From: Patescibacteria group bacterium
GTDB taxonomy: Bacteria; Patescibacteriota; Patescibacteriia; Patescibacteriales; JAHJJO01
Reading direction: 5' to 3'
Assembly (NCBI GenBank): GCA_018822835.1
Contig: JAHJJO010000055.1
Location: 1-6,394 of the forward strand
DNA: 6,394 nt
A program made the position numbers and the translations under genes. Positions 1 to 4,578 of this stretch are shown here, piece after piece. Each line of letters begins with the position of its first letter. Position 1 is the stretch's first letter. The notes beneath the pieces were generated by a model. That model was not told the origin of the DNA, searched no databases, and worked only from the letters and a program-made list of their open reading frames with translations.

Positions 1-23
1 ATATAAACTAGTTGTGTGAAATA
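1..23 (+). repeat. 3' end of an attC-like recombination site, truncated by window edge
   Basis: Bases 11-23 (GTTGTGTGAAATA) are identical to bases 3997-4009, which form the 3' end of a folded attC-like element. Both copies are preceded by ATATA (1-5 and 3985-3989) at a similar distance (5 and 7 nt), which fits the L'-spacer-R' order of an attC site. Only the 3' tip is visible here, so the fold cannot be checked. In integrons strand exchange occurs inside the GTT of R'. If that applies, bases 12 to 3997 would be one cassette of 3986 bp. It could instead be the direct repeat of another site-specific insertion. Confidence 0.45.
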
Positions 24-150
24 TTCCTTTTCTTTTTTGGGCTACCGCCCAATTGTTTTAAAAAATTTTCAAATTTCTTTTTCTTTAATTTTAGAGGGGT
101 ATAAGGTGTTTTCTCCGCTCCGCTACGAAAACGATTTATTTAATTCTTCA
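24..150. other. Non-coding stretch with two small hairpins
   Basis: No credible gene is seen here. Bases 37-52 form a 6-bp hairpin (TTGGGC, loop TACC, GCCCAA) followed by a T-rich stretch on the plus strand, a possible weak terminator for whatever lies left of the window. Bases 108-132 form a second 6-bp hairpin (GTTTTC / GAAAAC). Its loop TCCGCTCCGCTACG (114-127) matches 12 of 14 bases of 3960-3973 inside the attC-like element. A plus-strand reading frame of 78 codons starting at 16 runs across these hairpins and the HNH terminator and resembles no protein family, so it is not called. Confidence 0.4.
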
Positions 151-191
151 AGAAACAAAAAAACCGCCAAAGTAATTAACAATGGCGGTTT
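151..191 (-). terminator. Intrinsic terminator of the HNH gene
   Basis: On the minus strand a perfect 9-bp stem (AAACCGCCA / TGGCGGTTT, plus-strand arms 161-169 and 183-191, 13-nt loop) is followed by a T-rich tail (TTTTGTTTC at 160-152). It starts 10 nt beyond the stop codon of the HNH gene, the classic position for a Rho-independent terminator. Confidence 0.8.
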
Positions 192-201
192 AGTACCTAA
201 C

Positions 202-450
202 TTATCCTCCGTAACTCCCAGTATTTTCATGACAACCAACGCACAAAATTAGGCAGTTATCGAGTCCATCAGAACCGCCAGCATCTTGAGAAACAACATG
301 ATGTGCATACCATTTTTTTCCAAGAGTGGAATTCCGTGGATCTAGCACCTTATTACATCTTCCAGTATGACCACAGTTTTTAAGAGTACATTCGCATTTT
401 CCTCCGGCTCGACGCCAAGCTTGGTCAATGGTTTCTTGTGAAAAAGCCAT
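202..450 (-). CDS. Small HNH-family endonuclease, 82 aa
   Basis: A short stand-alone HNH (beta-beta-alpha metal) nuclease, expected to nick or cut DNA using one divalent metal ion. Visible motifs are the His pair His50-His51 in AHH, Asn65 in LDNC, and the closing CVGCH with Cys70, Cys73 and His74. These form the H-N-H catalytic core and half of a zinc-binding knuckle. Cysteines at 19, 21, 26 and 32 probably supply the other zinc ligands. A glycine-rich GGSDGLDNC link between the first His and the Asn is typical of the family. The protein is a whole domain, not a fragment: it has a clean ATG, ends just after the CH motif and has its own terminator. No Shine-Dalgarno site precedes the ATG (leader ends in a run of T, then ACT). 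It faces away from the repressor and RM genes. Its biological role is unknown; lone HNH proteins include restriction-like, homing-type and phage packaging nucleases. There is no evidence that it is part of the neighbouring RM system beyond co-location. Confidence 0.85.
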   Translation of the reverse strand: MAFSQETIDQAWRRAGGKCECTLKNCGHTGRCNKVLDPRNSTLGKKWYAHHVVSQDAGGSDGLDNCLILCVGCHENTGSYGG

Positions 451-505
451 AGTAAAAAAATTAATGATTAATCTTTCCCAAAAACTGAAAATATGTTATC
501 CTTTA

Positions 506-540
506 ATTATTAAGGGCATTGTGCGGATAATCAACCGCAC
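506..540 (-). promoter_or_regulatory. Candidate HNH-gene promoter with a palindrome over its -35 box
   Basis: On the minus strand TTGATT (534-529) and AATAAT (511-506) are separated by 17 nt, which is 4/6 and 5/6 to the sigma-70 consensus, giving a leader of about 50 nt before the HNH start. The -35 box sits in the centre of an inverted repeat, GTGCGG (521-526) and CCGCAC (535-540) with an 8-nt spacer, the geometry of a repressor operator. The same repeat could alternatively be an RNA hairpin read from the plus strand, just ahead of the terminator at 550-574. Confidence 0.4.
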
Positions 541-549
541 ATTTTCAAG

Positions 550-574
550 CGGGGTTCGACGAAGCCCCGTTTTT
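550..574 (+). terminator. Intrinsic terminator on the plus strand with no upstream gene
   Basis: A GC-rich stem (CGGGGTT at 550-556 with the arm ending AGCCCCG at 569, including one G-T pair) is followed by five T residues (570-574). It only makes sense for plus-strand transcription, yet the nearest gene to the left (HNH) is on the minus strand. It may end a short non-coding transcript beginning around 490-520, end antisense transcription from the HNH region, or insulate the repressor promoter. A weak -10-like TATGTT lies at 492-497 but no good -35 box accompanies it. Confidence 0.65.
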
Positions 575-620
575 GATTCCTGAGATTTTCAATATAATTT
601 TAGCAAAAGTATAAATTATT

Positions 621-634
621 GTCAACCTTTTGAC
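621..634. promoter_or_regulatory. Inverted repeat GTCAA-N4-TTGAC, possible auxiliary operator
   Basis: GTCAA (621-625) and TTGAC (630-634) are perfect inverted copies with a 4-nt spacer, placed just upstream of the repressor promoter. They share the TTGAC core with the palindrome at 641-663, so this could be a second binding site for the same repressor. Chance occurrence in AT-rich DNA is possible. Confidence 0.3.
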
Positions 635-640
635 GCTTTA

Positions 641-663
641 CTAAATACTTGACAAGTGTTAAG
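641..663. promoter_or_regulatory. Palindromic operator overlapping the repressor's -35 box
   Basis: ACTTG-A-CAAGT (647-657) is a perfect odd-length palindrome. Extending it outward to 641-663 gives 9 of 11 paired positions. It overlaps the -35 hexamer of the repressor gene (649-654), so a protein bound here would block RNA polymerase. The obvious candidate is the LexA-like product of the gene it controls, by autoregulation; that link is inference. Confidence 0.5.
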
Positions 664-677
664 TAAAAGAATATACT
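649..677 (+). promoter_or_regulatory. Strong sigma-70-type promoter of the LexA-like gene
   Basis: A perfect -35 TTGACA (649-654), a 17-nt spacer and -10 TATACT (672-677, 5/6). Transcription would start near 684, only about 5 nt before the ATG at 689, predicting a leaderless or nearly leaderless mRNA. This agrees with the absence of any Shine-Dalgarno site before the gene. Confidence 0.75.
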
Positions 678-688
678 AAAAATATAAG

Positions 689-1342
689 ATGTTAAATACA
701 GATATGCATTATATTCAACAAAAAATTTTAAATTTTGCCGATAAACTAAATCTAAAACGAGATGGACTTAGGCAAATTGGCAGATTGATCGGTGAACCCC
801 ACCCCTTTAAGGTTTCTTATCACTTGAAAAAACTTGAAGACAAGGGTTTTATTAAAATTGATAAAAAAACTGGCGAAATAAGAAAAATAAAAAATGAGGA
901 GCCTCAAAAAGGATTATTTTTGGCAATTCCTGTTTTAGGATCGGCAAACTGCGGCGATGCAAATATTTTCGCCGAAGAAAATTTAGAAGGCTATATTAAA
1001 GTATCCAAAAATATTATTAAAGCTGGTGATGGTCTGCTTGCTATTAAAGCCTCTGGTAACTCCATGAATAGGGCTAATGTCAACGGACAAAATATTGAAG
1101 ATGGTGACTATGTAATAATTGATTCAAAAAAACAACCCAAGCCGAATGATTACGTTTTAGCAATTATTGATAATTGCGCGAATATAAAAAAATTATTAAT
1201 AGATACAAAAAATAAAATTATTTCTCTAATGTCCGAATCAACAGAAAATCATCCGACTATTTTTATACATGAAACAGATAAATTTTTGATAAATGGTGTT
1301 GTTAAATATATTATTAAAAAGCCGATTGTAAATTGGTCATAA
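689..1342 (+). CDS. LexA/S24-family self-cleaving transcriptional repressor, 217 aa
   Basis: A DNA-binding repressor with a winged helix-turn-helix N-terminus (about residues 6-66; YHLKKLEDKGFI resembles the recognition and wing region of LexA) and a C-terminal S24 peptidase domain (about 78-210). The Ser-Lys catalytic pair is visible: Ser125 in ASGNSM and Lys167 in ANIKK, 42 residues apart (37 in E. coli LexA). A scissile Cys88-Gly89 lies in SANCGD, the Cys-Gly type seen in UmuD rather than the Ala-Gly of E. coli LexA. The family cleaves itself when RecA-ssDNA filaments form, which lifts repression. Length is close to that of LexA (about 200 aa). Met1 sits about 5 nt from the predicted transcription start; Met6 (ATG at 704) is an alternative start that aligns better with usual LexA N-termini. 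It reads toward the RM gene 52 bp downstream and its promoter carries a palindrome. It could be the genomic SOS repressor, but its setting in an accessory segment points to a dedicated regulator of the element, so no lexA symbol is given. Confidence 0.85.
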   Translation: MLNTDMHYIQQKILNFADKLNLKRDGLRQIGRLIGEPHPFKVSYHLKKLEDKGFIKIDKKTGEIRKIKNEEPQKGLFLAIPVLGSANCGDANIFAEENLEGYIKVSKNIIKAGDGLLAIKASGNSMNRANVNGQNIEDGDYVIIDSKKQPKPNDYVLAIIDNCANIKKLLIDTKNKIISLMSESTENHPTIFIHETDKFLINGVVKYIIKKPIVNWS

Positions 1343-1367
1343 ATTTTCTTTTTTTGCGATTTTTAGG

Positions 1368-1378
1368 TATAATATAAT
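1368..1378 (+). promoter_or_regulatory. Candidate -10 region for the RM gene
   Basis: Two overlapping perfect TATAAT hexamers (1368-1373 and 1373-1378) lie in the 52-bp gap before the RM gene. The -35 side is only a T-rich run (around 1345-1355, e.g. TTTCTT with 17-nt spacing), so the promoter is weak or assisted. Transcription from here would leave a leader of about 10-15 nt with no Shine-Dalgarno site. The gene could also be read through from the repressor promoter, as no terminator separates them. Confidence 0.4.
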
Positions 1379-1394
1379 TATAAAATTCAATAAT

Positions 1395-3770
1395 ATGAAC
1401 GAAAGAAAAACCGAAAAAATAATTAAAAACAAACTAACCGCACTCGGTTATTTTGCAACGCCTGACATAATTATTGAGGAACAACAAAGTGATAGTGGAA
1501 TAATAAATAATTTATTATCCAAAGCCAGTAAATCAGGGTCCGGTACTGGCTACCCAGAGTTTATAATAAGGAAAAAAAACTCAGATGTTGTTATAGTTAT
1601 TGAATGCAAAGCACATATAAAAAATCACGTTAGCAAAAAAGTGGATAACCCAAAAGATTTTGCCGTTGATGGTGTTTTGCACTATGCATCTTTTCTAAAA
1701 AACGAATTTAATATAATTGCAATTGCAATCAGCGGAGAAGAAAAAAATAATTATAAATTATCAATATTCCAATGGAACAAAAATGAAAAAAGATATTTTC
1801 CAAAAAGGTACACTAATTTGATGGCATACGACGATTACTATTCTTTATTTCATGAAAAAGACTCGGTCATTATTTCTGAAAAAGATTTGATGCAATACGC
1901 AAAAAAATTGCATGACGAAATGAGAGATGAGGCAAAATTAAAAGAAGCTGAAAAACCCTTGCTGGTGGGGGCGTTACTGCTCGCCTTAGAAAGTGGTGAC
2001 TTCGTGAATGAATATCCGAGCATAACTAATCCGAAAAAATTAGCAAATAGAATCATTGAATCTATAGAAGATGGCTTAAGGGAAGCTAATATACCCGAAA
2101 ATAAAATAGAAACTCTAAAAAGAGAATTCGGTTTTATCACCACCCATACTTATTTAACGAGAGGCGAAATTGATACTAAAAATCCTTCGCATGATAATAA
2201 TATCCTTCATAAATTTTTGTTTGATATTCATAAAAAAGTGTATCCATTCATAAAAAAGGTTAACAACATGGATATAATAGGTAAATTTTACTCTGAATTT
2301 TTACGTTATACTGGTGGCGACGGAAAAGGGCTTGGTATTGTTTTGACACCACCGCACATCACTGATCTTTTTTGTGAACTATCAGAAGTTAATAAAAACT
2401 CAAGGGTAATCGACATTTGTGCTGGAACTGGCGGATTTTTAATTTCAGCTATGGAGCACATGCTCACCGATGACCCGACTGTATCTGAAATTGACAATAT
2501 TTATAAAAATAATCTAGTTGGCATAGAAACTCAAACAAATATGTTTGCTTTAGCCTGCGCAAACATGATTATTCGTGGCGATGGCAAAACAAATCTTTTA
2601 CAAGACAACTGCTTTGATATGAAGAAAGAGGACCTTCGAAAATATCAATGCAATATCGGGATGATCAACCCACCATACTCACAAAAAAAGGAGGAGGAGA
2701 AAGAACTTGGTTTTGCAGATTACATGTTGGATGTTTTAAATGTTGGCGGTATTGGAATAGCAATATTACCGGTTAGGTGCACGAACAACGATAATGACAT
2801 CAGAGAAAGAATAATGAAAAAACACACATTACGAGCCGTAATGATTATGCCGTCAGATTTATTTAAAGGCGTTGGCACTCATACCTGTATAATGGTTTTT
2901 GAGGCACACAAGCCGCACAACGACAAAACACAAACTTGGTTTGCCCTATGGAATAATGATGGCTTTGTAAATTACAAAAATCAAAGAGTGGATAGAAATG
3001 ACAAATGGGGAAAAATAAAAAAACAATGGCTTTTGGATTATAGAAACAGAAAAGAAACCGCCGGTTATTCTGTGTTAAAAAATGTTGGCCCCACAGATGA
3101 GTGGTCGGCTTTGGCATATGTAAAAACAAATTATAAAAATTTAACAATTAGAGACTTCAAAAATACCATAAAAGATCACCTAATTTGCAACATAAAAAAA
3201 GAAACAGGCATAGAAAATATTTATGAAATAATTTCGACTATTCTGGAAGATATGGATAAAAGAAAAATATTTGAAAAAGAAACTGATGATGAAAAAAATA
3301 TAGATATAAAAAATTGGAAGCCAATTGAAATCAATAAGATTTTTGATATTATTGGTAGCAAAACAACGCCTAAAAAGAAACTAGAAGAAATTGGTCAGGG
3401 TGAATATCCATACGTAACAACCAGAGCTACAAATAATGGTATAGATGGATATTATAATTATTTTACAGATAAAGGCAACGTTTTAACGCTTGATTCCGCA
3501 ACAATAGGTTATTGTAGTTATCAAAAAGAAAATTTTACTGCGAGCGACCATGTAGAAAAATTAATTCCAAGGTTTAAAATGTCAGTTAATATGGCAATTT
3601 TCATACAAACGCTGTTAAACAAAGAACAATTCAGATACTCGTACGGCAGAAAATTTAATCAAACAAGAATAGAAAATACAAAAATTATAATACCTTTTAA
3701 AGACGGGTCTCCTGACTGGAATTCAATGGATCAATTTGTAAAACAAATTTTAGGAAATAATAAAATCTGA
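1395..3770 (+). CDS. Type IIG-like fused restriction-modification-specificity enzyme, 791 aa
   Basis: One chain appears to hold cleavage, methylation and DNA recognition. Residues 1-160 form a PD-(D/E)XK-type nuclease domain: Pro54-Glu55 in GYPEF, then Glu70-Cys71-Lys72 in IECKA, with Glu in place of the usual first Asp. Residues 160-290 are mostly helical linker. Residues 295-560 are an N6-adenine methylase of the HsdM/gamma type: LGIVLTPPHIT leads into SAM motif I (DICAGTGGF, 340-348), then catalytic motif IV NPPY (425-428). Residues 637-791 look like one HsdS-type target recognition unit (WKPIEINKIFDI start, YGRKFNQTRIENTKIIIP end). The enzyme is expected to methylate adenine in a specific site and cut unmethylated DNA nearby, needing SAM and Mg2+. 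Architecture resembles BcgI A plus B fused, but with a single recognition unit, so it may dimerise or read a short half-site. No separate HsdR or HsdS is nearby, arguing against classical type I. The ATG has no Shine-Dalgarno site. The stop is TGA. The recognition sequence cannot be predicted. Confidence 0.85.
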   Translation: MNERKTEKIIKNKLTALGYFATPDIIIEEQQSDSGIINNLLSKASKSGSGTGYPEFIIRKKNSDVVIVIECKAHIKNHVSKKVDNPKDFAVDGVLHYASFLKNEFNIIAIAISGEEKNNYKLSIFQWNKNEKRYFPKRYTNLMAYDDYYSLFHEKDSVIISEKDLMQYAKKLHDEMRDEAKLKEAEKPLLVGALLLALESGDFVNEYPSITNPKKLANRIIESIEDGLREANIPENKIETLKREFGFITTHTYLTRGEIDTKNPSHDNNILHKFLFDIHKKVYPFIKKVNNMDIIGKFYSEFLRYTGGDGKGLGIVLTPPHITDLFCELSEVNKNSRVIDICAGTGGFLISAMEHMLTDDPTVSEIDNIYKNNLVGIETQTNMFALACANMIIRGDGKTNLLQDNCFDMKKEDLRKYQCNIGMINPPYSQKKEEEKELGFADYMLDVLNVGGIGIAILPVRCTNNDNDIRERIMKKHTLRAVMIMPSDLFKGVGTHTCIMVFEAHKPHNDKTQTWFALWNNDGFVNYKNQRVDRNDKWGKIKKQWLLDYRNRKETAGYSVLKNVGPTDEWSALAYVKTNYKNLTIRDFKNTIKDHLICNIKKETGIENIYEIISTILEDMDKRKIFEKETDDEKNIDIKNWKPIEINKIFDIIGSKTTPKKKLEEIGQGEYPYVTTRATNNGIDGYYNYFTDKGNVLTLDSATIGYCSYQKENFTASDHVEKLIPRFKMSVNMAIFIQTLLNKEQFRYSYGRKFNQTRIENTKIIIPFKDGSPDWNSMDQFVKQILGNNKI

Positions 3771-3784
3771 CTTCTATCATAGGA

Positions 3785-3835
3785 GTTTTGGATTTTGGGC
3801 ATTCACCCCTAACCCCTCTGCCCAAAATCCAAAAC
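3785..3835. repeat. Perfect 16-bp inverted repeat with C-rich loop
   Basis: Arms 3785-3800 (GTTTTGGATTTTGGGC) and 3820-3835 are exact reverse complements around a 19-nt loop rich in C runs (CACCCCTAACCCC). The left arm starts 15 nt after the RM stop codon. The plus-strand side is followed by A residues, not T, and the minus-strand side has no T-tract, so this is not a standard intrinsic terminator. It could stabilise the 3' end of the RM transcript or be a short repetitive palindromic element. The complementary strand has GGG, GGGG and GGGG runs close together, so a G-rich fold is conceivable. Confidence 0.7.
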
Positions 3836-3845
3836 AAAAAAAGAA

Positions 3846-3883
3846 GTTTTAAAATTTTTAAAACAACTCCGACTGCTGTCGGA
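3846..3883. repeat. Two further small palindromes
   Basis: GTTTTAAAA-T-TTTTAAAAC (3846-3864) is a perfect 19-bp odd palindrome made almost wholly of A and T. It is followed by the hairpin TCCGAC-TGCT-GTCGGA (3868-3883). With the repeat at 3785-3835 they make this non-coding stretch almost entirely self-complementary. On the minus strand the second hairpin is followed by a loosely T-rich stretch (GTTGTTTT), a weak terminator at best. Confidence 0.5.
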
Positions 3884-3900
3884 ATAAAGAAAAGGAATAC

Positions 3901-4009
3901 ATCAGCTAACACGGCATATCTGGTTACGGCTCTTTCGAGAGCCTCCACCCATATTTTGCTCCGCTATGCTACGGCAAACATCAGATATACGCGAACGTTG
4001 TGTGAAATA
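3901..4009. repeat. attC-like folded recombination site (integron cassette end)
   Basis: The element has the layered symmetry of an attC site. CTAAC (3906-3910) near its left end faces GTTGTGTG (3997-4004) at its right end, with the AAC...GTT pairing expected of R'' and R'. ATATCTG (3916-3922) pairs exactly with CAGATAT (3982-3988) like L'' and L', with unequal spacers (5 and 8 nt). The middle folds into GGCTCT-TTCG-AGAGCC (3929-3944) and a stem TTTG...CAAA around 3956-3978. The length of about 105 bp is within the attC range. Its 3' tip is repeated at 11-23. The R' core GTTGTGT departs from the textbook GTTRRRY at one position. I recall similar sequences from spirochaete (Treponema) cassette arrays, but could not compare them. 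No integrase is in the window. It could alternatively be another palindromic mobile repeat. Confidence 0.55.
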
Positions 4010-4039
4010 ATTTTGCAAGTTCGGTTTTTATCCAAGTTT

Positions 4040-4098
4040 TTTTATATTATAAAAGGACGAACAGAAAGTTTTTTTTACAAACTTTCTTATCCGTCCTT
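4040..4098 (-). terminator. Hairpin terminator of the small membrane-protein operon
   Basis: AAGGACG (4053-4059) pairs with CGTCCTT (4092-4098), and AGAAAGTTT (4063-4071) with AAACTTTCT (4079-4087): 16 bp interrupted by a small internal loop. Read on the minus strand the stem is followed by TTTTATAATAT. It overlaps the stop codon (4087-4089) of the 32-codon gene, ending that operon tightly. Read on the plus strand it is followed after a few bases by TTTTT (4106-4110), so it may stop transcription from both sides and insulate the dnaA region. Confidence 0.6.
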
Positions 4099-4185
4099 AA
4101 TTGTCTTTTTATCTTCGTCTATGCCTATTGCAATCCCGACATAAAGAATGGCCACGATTTCCGCAAAACAAATAATTGCTTTCAT
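4087..4185 (-). CDS. Very small single-pass membrane peptide, 32 aa
   Basis: The frame starts MKAIICFAEIVAILYVGIAI and ends with a charged tail, GIDEDKKTIKDG. A hydrophobic stretch at about residues 4-22 could span the membrane or act as a signal anchor, leaving the acidic-basic tail exposed. The case for a real gene is the Shine-Dalgarno GGAGGG (plus-strand 4195-4190), 4 nt before the ATG. It also starts 10 nt after the stop of the 65-aa gene upstream, and a hairpin terminator begins at its own stop. No family is recognised. Small paired membrane peptides can be type I toxins, holin-like or small regulators of membrane complexes, but nothing here decides among these. Confidence 0.6.
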   Translation of the reverse strand: MKAIICFAEIVAILYVGIAIGIDEDKKTIKDG

Positions 4186-4195
4186 TTTTCCCTCC

Positions 4196-4393
4196 TTATT
4201 TTTGAATCAACATTTTAAATGCAAGAAATATCAGCAAAAGCAGAATAAAAGTGTTTATACTATACAAATCATTAAAAAACATCAGCCTCTTAAACTGGCT
4301 AAGTTGAAATCTTAAATGATCGTCTGTTGCGCGAAAAATAATAATTAAAACAACTAACCCAATAATTGATCCAATAATTTTTAGCTTTTCCAT
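4196..4393 (-). CDS. Small two-pass membrane protein, 65 aa, unknown function
   Basis: Two hydrophobic segments, about residues 6-20 (IIGSIIGLVVLIIIF) and 46-62 (INTFILLLLIFLAFKML), flank a polar, basic loop (RATDDHLRFQLSQFKR). Basic residues at both ends fit a hairpin with both termini inside the cytoplasm. Translation is well supported: AGGAGG (4405-4400 read on the minus strand) lies 6 nt before the ATG, a near-ideal site that contrasts with the four larger genes, none of which has one. It is the first gene of a two-gene operon with the 32-aa peptide, whose Shine-Dalgarno site abuts this stop codon. No family is recognised. It is transcribed away from dnaA; I could not find a convincing promoter for it in 4406-4560. 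Confidence 0.7.
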   Translation of the reverse strand: MEKLKIIGSIIGLVVLIIIFRATDDHLRFQLSQFKRLMFFNDLYSINTFILLLLIFLAFKMLIQK

Positions 4394-4549
4394 GACAATC
4401 CTCCTTCTTTTTAGTTTATTTTATTAGCTTTATCAAAAAGCAACGCCTGCTATAATGCCACAACAGCGATACAATATATTTCTTAAAATATGCTTTAATC
4501 ATTGACTTTACTATATCCAAACATATTAAAAATGTCAATAAAAAGGCAC

Positions 4550-4569
4550 TTATCAACAAGTTATAAACA
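4550..4569 (+). promoter_or_regulatory. Tandem DnaA-box-like sites upstream of dnaA
   Basis: TTATCAACA (4550-4558) and TTATAAACA (4561-4569) are direct repeats with starts 11 bp apart, one helical turn. The first differs from the E. coli-type box TTATCCACA at one base, the second at two. They lie just upstream of the dnaA promoter, the usual place for DnaA to repress its own gene. TTATAAACA recurs in the origin at 6106-6114, 6220-6228 and 6246-6254. Confidence 0.6.
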
Positions 4570-4578
4570 TTGACAGGG

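Noticed and set aside
16..252. Plus-strand reading frame of 78 codons starting with GTG
   Set aside because: It crosses two hairpins and the HNH terminator, overlaps the HNH gene end antisense, has no Shine-Dalgarno site and no family resemblance.
202..450. HNH protein as the nuclease of an IscB/TnpB-like RNA-guided system with the nearby hairpins as guide RNA
   Set aside because: The 82-aa protein is only an HNH domain with no RuvC or other guide-binding region, and the hairpins show no such scaffold.
428..583. Short plus-strand reading frame of 51 codons in the divergent region
   Set aside because: It has no ribosome-binding site and its frame passes through the terminator at 550-574, so it is not a plausible gene.
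1850..2143. Minus-strand open frames inside the RM gene (also 2306-2497 and 2863-3147)
   Set aside because: They are antisense shadows of strongly conserved methylase and linker sequence, with no start signals and no family resemblance.
1395..3770. Classical type I RM locus
   Set aside because: There is no HsdR helicase gene and no separate HsdS; nuclease, methylase and recognition parts are in one frame.
3697..3948. Minus-strand frame of 83 codons over the RM 3' end and palindromes
   Set aside because: It overlaps the RM recognition domain and the inverted repeats and has no Shine-Dalgarno site.
3788..4144. Plus-strand reading frame of 118 codons
   Set aside because: It runs through the 16-bp inverted repeat, the attC-like fold and the terminator, and lies antisense to the 32-aa gene. 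The translated repeat (around LSRASTHILLRYATANI) is a typical false protein produced from a recombination repeat.
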